From Paramecium tetraurelia (taxonomy: Eukaryota; Ciliophora; Oligohymenophorea; Peniculida; Parameciidae): a stretch of DNA of 64,000 nt. Both the position numbers and the translations under genes were made by a program. Location: the NCBI RefSeq assembly GCF_000165425.1, contig NW_001799566.1, positions 346,770-410,769 of the forward strand, written 5' to 3'. The notes under the pieces are model-generated. The model ran no database searches, was not told the DNA's origin, and saw only the letters and a list, made by a program, of their open reading frames with translations. Below, in pieces: positions 1 through 11,518 of this stretch. Each line of letters starts with the position of its first letter. The stretch's first letter is position 1.

Positions 1-1480
1 AAAATAAAAAAATGCTTGTTCTTCACTCATCCTCTTCACCTATAAAAATTATAGAAGTGATTACTTTTCTTAACAAAAAAAACAGTTCTCCTCCAGAACA
101 ATATTCTAAGACAAATATCAAATATTTTCTCGATTCAAAGGCATATTATATTTTAACAATAAAGGGATGATTTAAATTGCACATCAAATCTCTTTCATTT
201 TATATGATAATTTATTTATTCTATGAAATTATAGAGCTTTTTTCTATTAATTTCATAGCATAAAACTACCCTGTTCTTTTTTCTCTAACCATGTATACTT
301 TAGAAAATCCACCCATGCCTATGCATCTGATAAACTCGAAATCTTTTAAACAGACTCTTGTTGGTCTATTTTCTTATTCTGTTTGTAAGATAGGTTCTAT
401 GATTAACGGATGGGTAGGACAGTTGGAAAGTAAAGATAGAGGTCTTTCAATTGAAGAAAGGATATAATCAATAGGTATAGAAATATTGAAGGTTTTAATT
501 CCAATTATCGAAAGAGTCTCATTATCAGCTAACATTTTATTAATCTCTTATTTGATTGACTCCAATAGATATGATATTTTGTTATTCGAGATATCAATAG
601 ACATTTTCTACTTGAAGGTTTTAAATTGCAATATAATTTGAATGAAATCCTATTAAGATTTTCTACATAGAATATAAATTTATACCTTGTTGTAATAGTT
701 TTATTTTTTTCTGGCTGAATTTGAATAAGAGGTTGTGAGGAGGTTTGAGTAGGTAATTTTTGAGTCTCTATAAATTACGCACTATTTGATTTCTGATGAT
801 TTTGGACTTAATAAATCTAGGTTCCTAAAAACTGTATGTTTTAATGCTTGGCACTAGACACAATCAAGGACTTTTAGAAATTTAATCTGGCTAACATATC
901 AGATGATTGTTTCTGTTTAGTTTCAGAGGTTTACTACTTGATGACTTGTTCTGCTTTGGCTAATGTAGAGTATTGCTGACTTTTAAACAGTTGTTTTGGA
1001 GCTAGGTTTAGGATAACTAAGTTTACAATCATCCTAAACACTTTCCATGGATTTCATTTTGGTTTAGGAATTTTGATTGGAATGAGGTTGAGTTTTCATA
1101 TGATTGCCACGAGATTTGGGTTGTGTCCTTTAATGCACCCTTTCTTGACTAGTGATCTTGGGAGACATGAATCCTTTCGATTTAAGTAAATCTGATTGTT
1201 ATATTTTTCGTAAGGTTTATCTACGTCTAAAGCCATATGTACTATTATTAAGGGATTTTGAGAGACGGCTATGAAGCATTCGATTTAAACATGGTGGATT
1301 AGTAAGGACCAATTTATTTGCTCTTAGGTGAACTAAAATTTATACTTTGTAGTCCATCTAGAATGTTGGTGAATTCGATATTCTTGCATGTAAAGCTTCA
1401 CGATTAGATAGATAATTCATAAGGGCCTAATTTGATATCTCTGACGATTAAGTTTTAAGATGTTACTGCTTAGGAGGCAT
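1..1480 (-). CDS. AGC-type serine/threonine protein kinase, 3' end cut by window
   Basis: Start ATG at 1480; 469 codons lie in the window after removing three introns (913-937, 663-685, 40-64), and the rest runs off the left edge. The first ~360 residues are a polar, Q/N/S-rich region without a recognised domain. The kinase domain then begins with DFEFIRCIGMGGF (glycine loop; MGGF replaces the usual GxGxFG), the VAIK-type lysine in FYAMKLIEK, an NERDLM helix, NHPFIVK and the hinge LEYCSGGELF. These are AGC-group (RSK/S6K/PKA-like) signatures. The catalytic loop, DFG motif and hydrophobic motif lie outside the window, so activity and subfamily cannot be judged. The three introns each restore frame exactly. 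Confidence 0.85.
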
Positions 1481-2255
1481 TCTCGTTAATAATAATTATT
1501 TATTATATCACTAGTTTTACTATTATAATAAATTAAATATGTCTATTCAATATTTACTTGTGTCACTTAATTGAGATATTTTATAAAGTTAAGTGCTATC
1601 TATTAATTTGGGACTACTGTAATATACTGTATCATTGTTAGCTCATATTAAAAATTGGAATTATAATTTTTGTTTACAATTTAACTCAGGTTGAATATAA
1701 TTTTAGTTCTTTACTAAATTCATAAAAAAGACTTTTCAATTTTAGAATCCAATAGATGATAATGATTTCATATTGATATTTCGAATCACATTCTGATAAT
1801 GCAAAGATTGGGATATTTTTTAATTAATTATTTTGCTATAAAATATCAAACTCCTATTTTAAGAGAGTTTAGATTTATATAGAGCATTTCAATATTAGTG
1901 CAATTTAATTATAAAAATAAGATTATTTTCATTAATCTATATAATAATGAATTATTTTGTAAAATACTACTCCCCTTTCAATCTAAAAATGGAGAAATTG
2001 CTTCAACAAATATTAAATTTAATTTAATTGGTTTATTCATCATTCTATAAACAGAATAACAGGTTCAAAATAACAAAAAATTAAAGAATATAACCTTGAT
2101 TTAAGATTAACCAAATATATACTTACTTTTGAATGGTAATTATAATTAAGAGTATTAAATATCGAATTGTTAGTGCTGTTTAACAATCTTTACTTTGATA
2201 ATGTATTTTACATAGATGATTTAATTTTTATATTCGTAAATTATAAAATATTGGT
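1481..2255. other. intergenic region between divergent genes
   Basis: About 775 bp of very AT-rich DNA between the divergent start codons at 1480 (-) and 2256 (+). It must hold both promoters, but I see no recognisable motif and no ORF worth reporting. Confidence 0.6.
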
Positions 2256-3451
2256 ATGAAATGCTATAATGCAGAATCTGATCTTCAAACATCAATTAAC
2301 TCAAGATAATATCCTTCTGAAATAAACAGTCCATAAACAGAAAGCTAGTCTATCCAAAAGGAGAAGAGAAAATGGAAGAGCGATGAAATGACTAAATATT
2401 GCCCAATTGATATTCCAAATGCATTCTAATATGACAAGGTTAACGGATAGAAGTTTCAATTATTCTTAGAAGGGAAGTACTCTGCTAACACGTTGGTAAA
2501 AGATATGAATGTAGTGACAATGAGAAAAAGATTAACTTAAATGGAGCAAGAATTCCATAAGCAAAAGGAATAGCAGCAATTAAAAAAGGAATTAGTGGAA
2601 AGAAGATTCACAAAAGTAAGAACATTGATAAACTCGAACATAAAATTAAGAGAAGTAAGCAGTTATATTTATCTTTAATTTAGTCTTTGAAACTCGAATC
2701 CAATTTGAAAGGAAGCAGAATGTTCTCGTAATTAAATAATCATATAGTTGATCATATAGCCAAAATAAAATCAAAGGATTTGTTAACAGATCGAATCGAT
2801 GGAGCGAGATAGTATGAGCCAACTAAACTTTATGATTATAGCAAATCTGGAATTAAGTTAAAATTTAATAAGAACTAAAAACTCATTAAATCTTAGACCT
2901 AATACTGTTTGAAATAGGCAGTCACTTTGGAAGTTCAAGATCACGTTGACTAGTATTTTAAATAGCAACAAGAGGCAGTATAGACAATGGAATTGAAACA
3001 GAAACGAAAGGCCAAACTTAAAATAATCTCGGACAGAAAACATCGTAAGTATTTTACAGAGTTTGAAGTTAACCTATAAAATAAGAAAGCTCCTCCTTCG
3101 ATTAAGGATGTGAAACTATTTAAATACATTCATGGTTAGATGTTGATAGAAAAATTTTAATAGAAACCAGAAGACTAAAAAGAATATTTCGGAAATGTTA
3201 TGAGAAGCAGAAAAAGCTATCATATGCTTTCAAACTTTGATAAGCCTTCAGAATTGTATGCTTTTGATGATTGCGATTAATCCTTTGAATCGATGAAGGA
3301 AATGAAGCTTTCTAATCTCTATGCTTAAAGTATTGAATTATAATAGAAAATGTTGACAGAGAGAAGAATCGTTAATTAGGTGCAATAATCCAAGCAAATA
3401 GATTAAACTACAAATATGATTTAGATTGTTAACAAATAAAAACTTAAATGA
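2256..3451 (+). CDS. hypothetical K/Q/E-rich coiled-coil protein
   Basis: 388 residues from ATG 2256 to TGA 3449-3451, with one 29-nt intron (2655-2683, GTAAGC...TTTAG) that removes an in-frame TGA-generating shift. Many TAA/TAG codons are read as glutamine. The middle (residues ~85-135) is a charged helical stretch (RKRLTQMEQEFHKQ...), likely coiled coil; the rest is basic and low in hydrophobics, with no membrane segment or signal peptide. I recognise no domain. The 3' end converges on the Kelch gene, with stops 98 bp apart. A cytoskeletal or cilium-associated role is possible from composition only. Confidence 0.75.
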
Positions 3452-3549
3452 TTATTATATATATATTTATATATACTTATTAGTAGATATCCTAAACTCA
3501 ATTTCAAAATGTAATAAGAATGTTAACTATAATGATATTATTATAAGAA

Positions 3550-5704
3550 TCATGCGAGTGTAATAAAAGTTTAATGCATAAATCGTTTAGCTAACATTGA
3601 GTTTATTTCTTCCCAATTGCCACTCAATACCGAATATCTTGAAATTAAATCTATCATTATACTTTTCAACCGAATCAAGAGGACCATTATCAAATCCTCC
3701 GAATACATAAATGTATTAATTATCTGGAGTTGGTAATGCTGAAAGTGTGCATCTTGGATGGATCATAGATTCAATTAAGGTCCATCTACCATCTTCATAC
3801 TTTTCAACACTATTCAAATATTAAGTGCCATCAAATCCTCCTATTGCATATATCCCATCTGGTAAGGAAACACCTGCCAAGGCTCTTCTTGGTATATTTA
3901 AAGGAGCACAATGACCCCATTTCCCTGAAGTAAACACTTCAACAGTTTTGAGACAAGTGTTGACTAATCGATTAATATCATATTTTACATTGTCCTCCAA
4001 ATCCTCCAATGGCAAAGATTGCATTTTCATACATGCATACAGCCAATTCATCTCTGGCCTCAATCATGGTTGGGAACTTAATCCAATTATTGTCAATCTA
4101 ATTAAAACAGTCGAAATCTTTTAAATTCTCTAAAAAATTACATAATCCTACTTACCTTGACCATCATTGCCACCAATTACATAAATAAATTGATTAACAT
4201 TCAATGTTCCGAATCCACTTCTGGATGATGGTAATTTTATTTTTGATGGGATAATTTTTTTATCTTTATAATTATACTCTTCACAAGTATCAATACGAAC
4301 ACCATCCACTTTGCCACCCATTAATAACACATTTCCATTGATTAAATGTGCAATTCCAAATTTACATCTGTTATTCTTTAATGAATCTTTTTCGCTAGCA
4401 TAATCTGTTTTAATATCATATTTTTCAACTATTTATTTTAAACTATCAACAAAACCGCCTATTGTGATATATTGAAAATCCATAGACATGTGACTAACAT
4501 TAGTCAATTCAGGTTCGAAATCTTGTATTGAATTTAAGAAAGTGTTGAATTCTTATTTTGAGTCTTCCTAATGCATAAAAGGTGATTATGGATCCTAACT
4601 AACTTTTGATTAATTTTTAAATAATCTTCGAGGAGTACTATGATCTCTATCTTTTCTTCGTTCTACACTTTTTTCATAATTTCTTTCTTTCATCTGATTT
4701 CTGGCTTCTTAAAAGTTGGTCAATCTCACTTGATTAATTTATTTTTCCTCCACCTTCTTTTTAAGATTAATTTGGACAGCACAAGGCCCATTATTTTCAC
4801 ATAACGGTACCTTTTTGGATTGATTCATTTTTTTTTGTTGTTGAGATTACTGTTAAAGTATTTAATTCTATTATTGTTATTGATATTAAGCATTATAAGA
4901 TTGTTACTACTAATTATTGTTAGTCTTTTTGATAGATTACACTATTTTTTATTGAGTGGATGTAGTCTATTAAGTAGGTGGAGGAGGTAACACTTATTAT
5001 TAATTGGTCTTTTTGGACAAAACCTTAATAATGTTTTGATTTTCGTGTTCTTTATTTAGTTCTGGAAATTTGATGGCTTAATCTATTGTAACTATTGATT
5101 TCGGTAGTTTATTAATGAGTTTGGTTCGACTTTGGGTTGTTTATAGAAACTTGATAGGATCTTAAGACTTTTCATCGAGTTCCGAGAGTTCTTGCAAATA
5201 ATCATTAATATCCTAGAGTTGTGTTTGCAGCTTTTATTGGTTTTGAGATATTTGCTATTTCTGGTTGATGAGTGACTGATTTAACTAAAGAGATAGGTGG
5301 GGAAGTGGTTTACTTGTTCTTGCAGTTTGGATTCTCGTTCTTGAATGGATTGGCGAATTGAATTGAAAAATTTAGTGATTTCGATGTTGAGTCTTTGGTA
5401 TTCGATATCGAGTTGGTCGTTCATTTATGCTAACTATTGAAATTGCTTGATGGCTTTCTGATGATTCTATTGGACATTTTCAGAGATGGAGTAGAATCTA
5501 TTCAATTCCATTCGTAAACTCTAAATAGAGAATAAGGATACATCTTCTAATGATTGAAATTAATGGCCTTTGTGACCATCATAGAGAATGCAGTTTATAC
5601 ATAACAAAGAACAATCATCCGAGCAGAATGCTAAGTATTTTTGTGGATATGGTACCTTCTATGTGTTTGATATGTTTCTGACAAATGGTTGACAAGGTAC
5701 TCAT
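3550..5704 (-). CDS. B-box zinc finger / coiled-coil / Kelch-repeat protein (TRIM-like)
   Basis: 674 residues from ATG 5704 to TGA 3550-3552, with five introns (5631-5655, 5285-5313, 4130-4155, 3964-3988, 3638-3662); the spliced length divides exactly. N-terminus: a B-box-type zinc finger (CQKH...AFCSDDCSLLCINC...HKGH) with all Cys/His ligands visible. It is followed by a coiled coil (~residues 60-190), a glutamine-run linker (QQQQSYNAQYQQQQQNQ) and a C-terminal Kelch propeller of about six repeats carrying the GG doublet (YAIGGFDGT, YVFGGFDNG, FAIGGFGGQ). The order resembles TRIM/RBCC proteins without the RING, so it more likely acts as a scaffold or substrate adaptor than as an E3 by itself. 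Domain calls are family knowledge; the function is inferred. Confidence 0.88.
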
Positions 5705-5877
5705 TAATGAAGAATAACCTATATACACAAAAAATTCAAATATTTAATTAATAATATAGTTAACATATACGTTATCTTTTTTAGTTTTATCGAATATAAA
5801 TTAATCCATTTAACAGGAGGAGTGTTGCATAATTGGAGATATAATAATTTAATAATTAATTTTTAACAGAAACATTA

Positions 5878-6135
5878 ATGTCACTTCAAATTGTCAACTT
5901 ACCAGAGTTTAGTTATAAGCCAAATACACATCGATCATTGGATCTCGAAAACTTCTTCAAGGAGTTCGAAATGAAGTAATTTTTGGAAGAATGCAATTAC
6001 TCCGAGTAAGAATTGTACGTTGAATGCAGAAAAATGAAATAATTCCAACAGAAACGCAAATTAAAACTCAACCATTACATCAATACTTATTTAGAGTCAC
6101 CCTCAGTAATTAGTCCAGTTTAATTATTGCTTTGA
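5878..6135 (+). CDS. small hypothetical protein, 85 aa
   Basis: Uninterrupted ORF from ATG 5878 to TGA 6133-6135 with several TAA-coded glutamines. It is charged (LENFFKEFEMKQFLEEC..., then a KRKLKLNH basic patch), with three cysteines and no signal peptide or membrane span. It sits between the divergent Kelch gene start (5704) and the convergent EF-hand locus (6176), 40 bp from the latter. Codon use resembles neighbouring genes, so I think it is real, but no family is recognised. Confidence 0.6.
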
Positions 6136-6175
6136 AGTGCAATTACTATTATATATATTCTACTTATTTATTAAA

Positions 6176-6855
6176 TCATTCCAAACTGATTCCTTGTTTT
6201 CTCAATGAATCCAAAACCAATTGTTCATAGTCCTCTAAAGTCACCTTACCATCCCCATCAGTGTCAGTCATCTGAATCCAAATGGTCACATCCTCCTTTG
6301 TTGGTTGATAATCGTTCATTCCCATGTGCTTGTAAGTTTCCTTCAATAACTCTGGCACCTATATTTCGTAAATACAATTCTGTTACTTCCTCCTCAGTCA
6401 AAAAATCCTGATCCATCTTTGTCCACAAACTTGAAGATACGTCTGGCCACCTCCAATCTTTCTTGTGCTATTCTTGACAACTTCTCTGGCACTCTCTTGA
6501 CTGGTTAAGCTGGTGGTTGTCCAGAGAAATACTTCTATACCAATTATTCAACATCCTCTGTGGTGAACACGACCAGTCGATTTCCCTTAAAATATCCATA
6601 AACTTACTATCTAAAATTGCCTAACAATTTGAAACATCCTAAGAAGTTGGATTGAACCCTTTATTCATTGCTCTATATGCATCTGATAACATCATGGCAA
6701 TTTCATTTTATTCGATATACCCATCCTTGTTTGCGTCATACAATTCCATCACTTGTTTTGGCTATCTGTTTGCATTTCTCTGGCTCGAATACACCACCAA
6801 ATTGAACTCTATCTGAGATTTGATAACCTGAACTTCTTAACTTATTAGAATCCAT
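6176..6855 (-). pseudogene. four-EF-hand calcium-binding protein with three frame disruptions
   Basis: Reads from ATG 6855 to TGA 6176-6178 and encodes a ~215-aa protein like the ciliate 25-kDa EF-hand proteins: EF1 loop DANKDGYIEQNE, degenerate EF2 (D-RKSTGRV-FTTE), EF3 DKDGSGF-LTEEE, EF4 DTDGDGKVTLED. Conserved reading switches frame three times: an extra A in the AAAA run after QIA (~6745), a 1-2 base change between R and F of EF2 (~6565), and an extra T in a TTTTTT run inside EF3 (~6400). A 28-nt intron joins EEE to VPELL, and a 22-nt intron at EF2 is plausible. Neighbouring genes show no such indels, so recent pseudogenisation is likelier than poor sequence. Sequencing errors in homopolymers, or a functional alternative splice at the first site, cannot be excluded. 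Confidence 0.72.
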
Positions 6856-7043
6856 TTATTTATTAATATCAATCTTTTTTTTATTAGAATTTTATTTAAT
6901 AATCGTATACATCTTTATATATATTCTAAATCTTTAAGAACCTATTCAGAAACCAAAAATACACACTAAAATAGCACTTCAAAGGTATGAATATATATTA
7001 CTCATATTTATATATATATTTTTTTAATTTAAAAAGATATTAA

Positions 7044-7927
7044 ATGGTATTAAATGTATTGATATTCTTAGCCTAAAGCCGCTAAAACATCAAAAGCTAA
7101 GAAAATATAAAAAAGAGTTGCAGACAGAAAAAAGAATCCCTTATTTGTTAAAGATGCTAAAAATTTCAGAATTGGCAACGACGTTTAACCAAAAAGAGAT
7201 TTATCCAGATATGTTAGATGGCCAAGATACATTTTACTTCATAGATAAAAGAAGATCTTACTTTAAAGAATCAAAGTGCCTGCTGCTATTCATTAATTCA
7301 GCAAAACATTAGATAAAAATTAATGTAAATCACTTTCATTTAATGTTATCAGCTTCAAAAGTCTTGGGTTTATTAAAGAAATACTCACCAGAAACAAAAA
7401 CTGAAAAGAAACAAAGACTTACTAAATTAGCTGAATAAAAAGCATAAGCTCAAAAGGGTGAATCAAAAAAAGTACAAGTCTTGAAATTTGGTCTTAATCA
7501 TGTAACTACATTGGTTGAAACAAAAAAAGCAAAATTAGTGTTAATAGCTTATGATGTTGATCCAATTGAACTAGTAGTATGGTTGCCCCAATTATGTAGA
7601 AGACAAGAAGTTCCCTTCTGTTTCATTAAAAGTATTATTGTTTACCATAACTTTTAGATAAGGCTAGATTGGGAGCATTAGTGCATTAAAAAACAGCTAC
7701 TTGTGTAGCTTTGACTGATGTCAGAAAAGAGGATCAAGCAGAATTCGATAATTTAGTAATAAATTAAATAAAATTGTAAGGCTCGTGACTTGAGATAACA
7801 CTACAATGAAAACCATGAACTTTTAAGAACTATTGGAGGTGGACAAGTCGGAATAAAATCAAGACATCAATAGGAAGCAATAAAGAAAGCTTTCGAATTG
7901 GAAGAATTAAAAAAGACATCACAATGA
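7044..7927 (+). CDS. RPL7A: ribosomal protein eL8 (large subunit, L7a)
   Basis: 259 residues in five exons: ATG 7044-7046, then introns 7047-7071, 7325-7352, 7632-7657 and 7756-7780, and stop TGA 7925-7927. The first intron directly follows the start codon. Family landmarks are present in order: [27 protein letters not shown], then the L7Ae/kink-turn fold [32 protein letters not shown], and [12 protein letters not shown] near the C-terminus. It is a core 60S component that binds rRNA. Length is normal for the family (~260-266). The stop lies only 33 bp from the stop of the convergent gene at 7961. Confidence 0.97.
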
Positions 7928-7960
7928 ACATCCTTACATTACAAAGTATATTAATACAGT

Positions 7961-8720
7961 TCATTATTCAATAAAGAATTGTTATTCTGTCTTTAATGGT
8001 GATTCATTAATTGTTTCTTCTTTTTAAAAACTTTATTGGCTTGTTGTAATTCTTTATAATGGATTGTAATCATCAAAAAAGATCTTATATCTTACTAAAA
8101 TAATATACTATATATTTTATACATTTGTTTATGTCAACTTAAGAAAAGACAAGTTTTCTCCTTTATGATGATTAAGTCTAATTTTAAATTCCATAAAATA
8201 ATGGTTTTGCAAGCTTCTTCTCTTTATCCTTGTCTTCATTTAGTAAATATCTCCCTTTCTTATAGAATGGACTCTTTATTTCTGCTATCATTTCAGTAAT
8301 CTGATGCTGAAACTTCTCTTTTTTTTAATCCTTAGCTGTGTTTTTCATATGAGGGCCATGACTTGGCTTCTTTGCTTCATCCTCATATTATTGTGTTTAC
8401 ATTTATTCACATTTTTATTGCTATTTCGTCTATTAAATTAAGTTCTTAGACAATTTTCTGTTTTCTTCCAATTTCTTTATATAGGCATGGAAATTTTTAT
8501 CTGATTTTAAACCTTTATTTTCTGAGTTTCTGATAAATAGGGCATAATTATGAATTCCCATCTATGTATATTGATTGCTGGCCACATTTTACTACTATAC
8601 TAATTTAACAGAACTTTATCTATTAGGTTGATGAGCTGTTTGGCTCCTTGAAGAATACAATCTATATGTCTTTATAGGGTTGTATGGATTGAAAGGCAGT
8701 TCTTCATTATTTTGAGTCAT
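7961..8720 (-). CDS. hypothetical basic Q/K-rich protein
   Basis: 243 residues from ATG 8720 to TGA 7961-7963 with one 28-nt intron (8095-8122) that removes a frame shift. The protein is hydrophilic, rich in Q, K, N and S, and lacks hydrophobic segments. A central KKLEENRKLSKNL stretch may be helical. No domain recognised. It converges on RPL7A with a 33-bp gap, so the two transcripts must share or overlap their 3' signals. Confidence 0.72.
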
Positions 8721-9226
8721 AATATATATTATTATTATTAAACATAAATCAAAAATGTAATTTATCCTACCTCCTTTAAAATATACACCAAGTTAGTTTA
8801 TCAAAATTATTACTCCATATAATTAAAAATAAGCGAATCTAAACTATTAGAAATGATACTTTCAGTAGTAAAATAGAAATGTCTTGAATAAATTCAAATA
8901 AATAGTCTATTAGATATAATAATCTAATTACAAAATGAATCAAAACATAATATTTTTTAAATAATATTGATTACATTTATACTTTTCTTTTGTTCACCCT
9001 GTATTCATAGTAGGGATGTGAATTTTTATTCACCTTTAATACTAATATAATAATATAATAAATTATGTATCCTTTATGAAAGAACTTAATTATTTATTAC
9101 AAAAAATATTGTGAGAGTATCTTACATAGAGGTCATGAATTAGATGGCTATTTTAATAAACTTATGGTTCTCTTAGAAAGAAAAAGTGAAATTATTATTC
9201 ATTCACATTTTATATTAATATAATTA
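8721..9226. other. intergenic region between divergent genes
   Basis: About 505 bp of AT-rich DNA between the divergent starts at 8720 (-) and 9227 (+). No coding frame or recognisable element is visible. Confidence 0.6.
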
Positions 9227-10615
9227 ATGGTAATTAAAAAGACAGCCAAAAAGTAAAGAGTCTTACGTACATCTCAAGGAGTTCTAAAATAATCAAATAA
9301 GAGAAGTTGGTTTTATCAGCGCCACTGCATTAACATAATAACCAGGAAAGCTTTTGAGAAGACTCGGTGAAAAAAAGAAAGGGATGAGAGAATTAAGAAG
9401 AATCAAACGAGAAACATAAAAATAAACTAGAAAGCCAAAGGATAAGTAGCAAGAATAAATTGAAGAACAAGATGATGTGCTTGAATTACCAAATACATTC
9501 ATTATTGATTCATTGAAAATATCACCTGAAGATGAATAAATCTTATCATAATTTATGGTTGGAAATGATACTAAAACTAATTAAATTATTGAAGACTTTT
9601 AAAAAGGATTATAAGATGATGAAAATAAGAAACACCACGAAAATATTATGAATAATCCAAAAGTAGTATGTGTCTATGAAAAGTAAAGAATAAATTAACA
9701 TTATTTAGTGTTGCAGAATTAATGAAAACATACAGATCAGGTAAATTGCCATAACCATTCCATCTTATTCCCAAATTGGAACATTGGAAATAAGTGTTTG
9801 AATTAACCAAACCTTCAGAATGGTCACCTCAAGCAATCTTTGCAGCTACCAAAATCTTTTCATCTGCATTAGATAGATAACAAACTGAATATTTATACTC
9901 CACTGTTATATTACCTGCAATCAGATTAAGCATTCAAGAAGATAAAAGGTTAAATGTCCACTTATATAATGCATTAATTAAAGCTATGTATAAGCCATAA
10001 GCATGGTTCAGATCAATATTATTCCCATTGTGTTTAGAGAAGGATTTTACACTAAAAGAAGCATAAATTATAGGCAGTGTTATTCATAAAGTAAATCACT
10101 TAATTTGATATTCTAGTTGCATGTTCCACCTATTCACGGTTCAATAGCTATCTTTAAAGTTGCTTAGTTAGATTTTACAGGTCCAGTGGCTGTAATTTTG
10201 AAAGTGTTAATTGAAAAGAAGTTTTCTCTCCCAGAAAGAGTATTATTTTGCAATATTTTAGGCATTAGATGAAGTGATTAAATATTTTATGAGATATGAG
10301 AATGATCAAAGAGAGATGCCAGTTATTTGGCATCAAATGATTTTGAGAGTCTGTGAGTTGTATCAGCTTAAATAAGATCATAAAGATTAATTAAAAAAAT
10401 TAATTAATAAAAAGAAACATCATTTGATTACCAAAGAAATATAAAAACAATTAAAGTAAAGGCACTAAAATGGATGTAGAAAAATGATTATAAACTAATG
10501 TTCATATATTTTTTATAAATTAACGATGGACCTTAAATTAAAAAATAACTCAATCTTGTATCAATCTCAAAAGTATAATAGAGGATTTCGACTCCTAAGA
10601 AAATTCTTAGCATGA
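9227..10615 (+). CDS. BYSL: bystin (Enp1-type 40S ribosome biogenesis factor)
   Basis: The core is unmistakable: SPEDEQILSQFM, KTYRSGKLPQPFHLIP, PSEWSPQAIFAATKIF, EDKRLNVHLYNALIKAMYKP, WFRSILFPLC and MPVIWHQMILRVCELY. Bystin escorts pre-40S particles through nucleolus and cytoplasm. Clear introns are 26 nt at ~9687-9712, 26 nt ending at 10116, and 22 nt ending at 10261. The N-terminus is basic, but a frame change near 9315-9355 needs either an unusually long 40-nt GTTGG...CAG intron or another start, so the first ~30 residues are uncertain. The stop TGA 10613-10615 follows a ~40-residue tail beyond the usual family end; an unrecognised last intron could shorten it. Confidence 0.88.
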
Positions 10616-10741
10616 TTTTGCCAATTATGTAATTAGGCTTGTCTCTCTTGCATTGATTTACTAATTTTACTAATTTTTTTACTTGATTGTAGAAATTACA
10701 AATTGAAAATCCCATTATATTCCAAATATTAAAATAAATTA

Positions 10742-11480
10742 ATGGCTCTTCAAAAAAGAACTCAAGATAGGAAACGAATGATAAAGTATAAAAGTACCAA
10801 TATTCATACACAATATCCATTAACTAATAAATTAATAGTAATTCAGGATCTCAATAAGGATTAATCAGGTTTATAATATATTCCACAAGACAAGGTATTT
10901 ATACAAAGGCTAATTAATTTATTTAATTTGTATGTAGAATCACTTTAAATCAAGACAAAAGGTAAGAGATGAAAAAACAAAAATGATTTTCCAATTCAGC
11001 GAAATATTGCATATATGAAATTATAAATAACTTAAATAATTTGAATGGACAAGGAAAACTAGTAGATTATGGAATGGAGAAGAATTCTAAGACTATTTAA
11101 TTACGCATAGATAAGATACTATAAAATCTGATTTCTAGTATGTCTGTGACTTGACAATACCATCAGATTATCAGGGTTGAATATTTTATAACCCTGAAAG
11201 CTATAATGAGAATATCATTGAATTTGATGCTTACAAGTTTCAAATAACAGAAAATATAGTATTAAATTAGAAATATTAACAACACTAATTAGATTTGGCT
11301 TCACTGAAAGGACAATTCTTAAATCTAAAAACAATTAGCGTTTTAAGTCAGTATCTATTTTAGCATAAAAAAGTAGATTGACTTGTGTATCCTATAATTA
11401 TCACTTTGATAACAGTCATTTTATTGGTGAATTGTGTGATCTTGGTCAGATTTCAAATTTGTAAAGATGGAAATTTGATA
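10742..11480 (+). pseudogene. decayed coding stretch, possibly a membrane protein relic
   Basis: One frame from ~10920 to 11515 gives protein-like text (FEWTRKTSRLWNGEEFQDYL, YNENIIEFDAYKFQITENIVL, then a hydrophobic span YPIIITLITVILLVNCVILV), but it is broken by TGA codons at about 11014, 11177, 11377 and 11518 that no short GT...AG intron removes cleanly. An upstream 76-codon plus-strand ORF from 10742 may belong to it. The order of motifs faintly recalls TMEM43-type (DUF1625) proteins, but that is a guess. It could also be chance ORFs in intergenic DNA. Confidence 0.3.
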
Positions 11481-11518
11481 ATTTAAGAATTCAAGAAATT
11501 CTATTTACTAATTCTAAG

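Noticed and set aside
10533..10820. Minus-strand hydrophobic ORF of 95 codons
   Set aside because: It contains no TAA/TAG until its nominal end, which is not a stop in this code, and it would run into bystin. No family or start context supports it.
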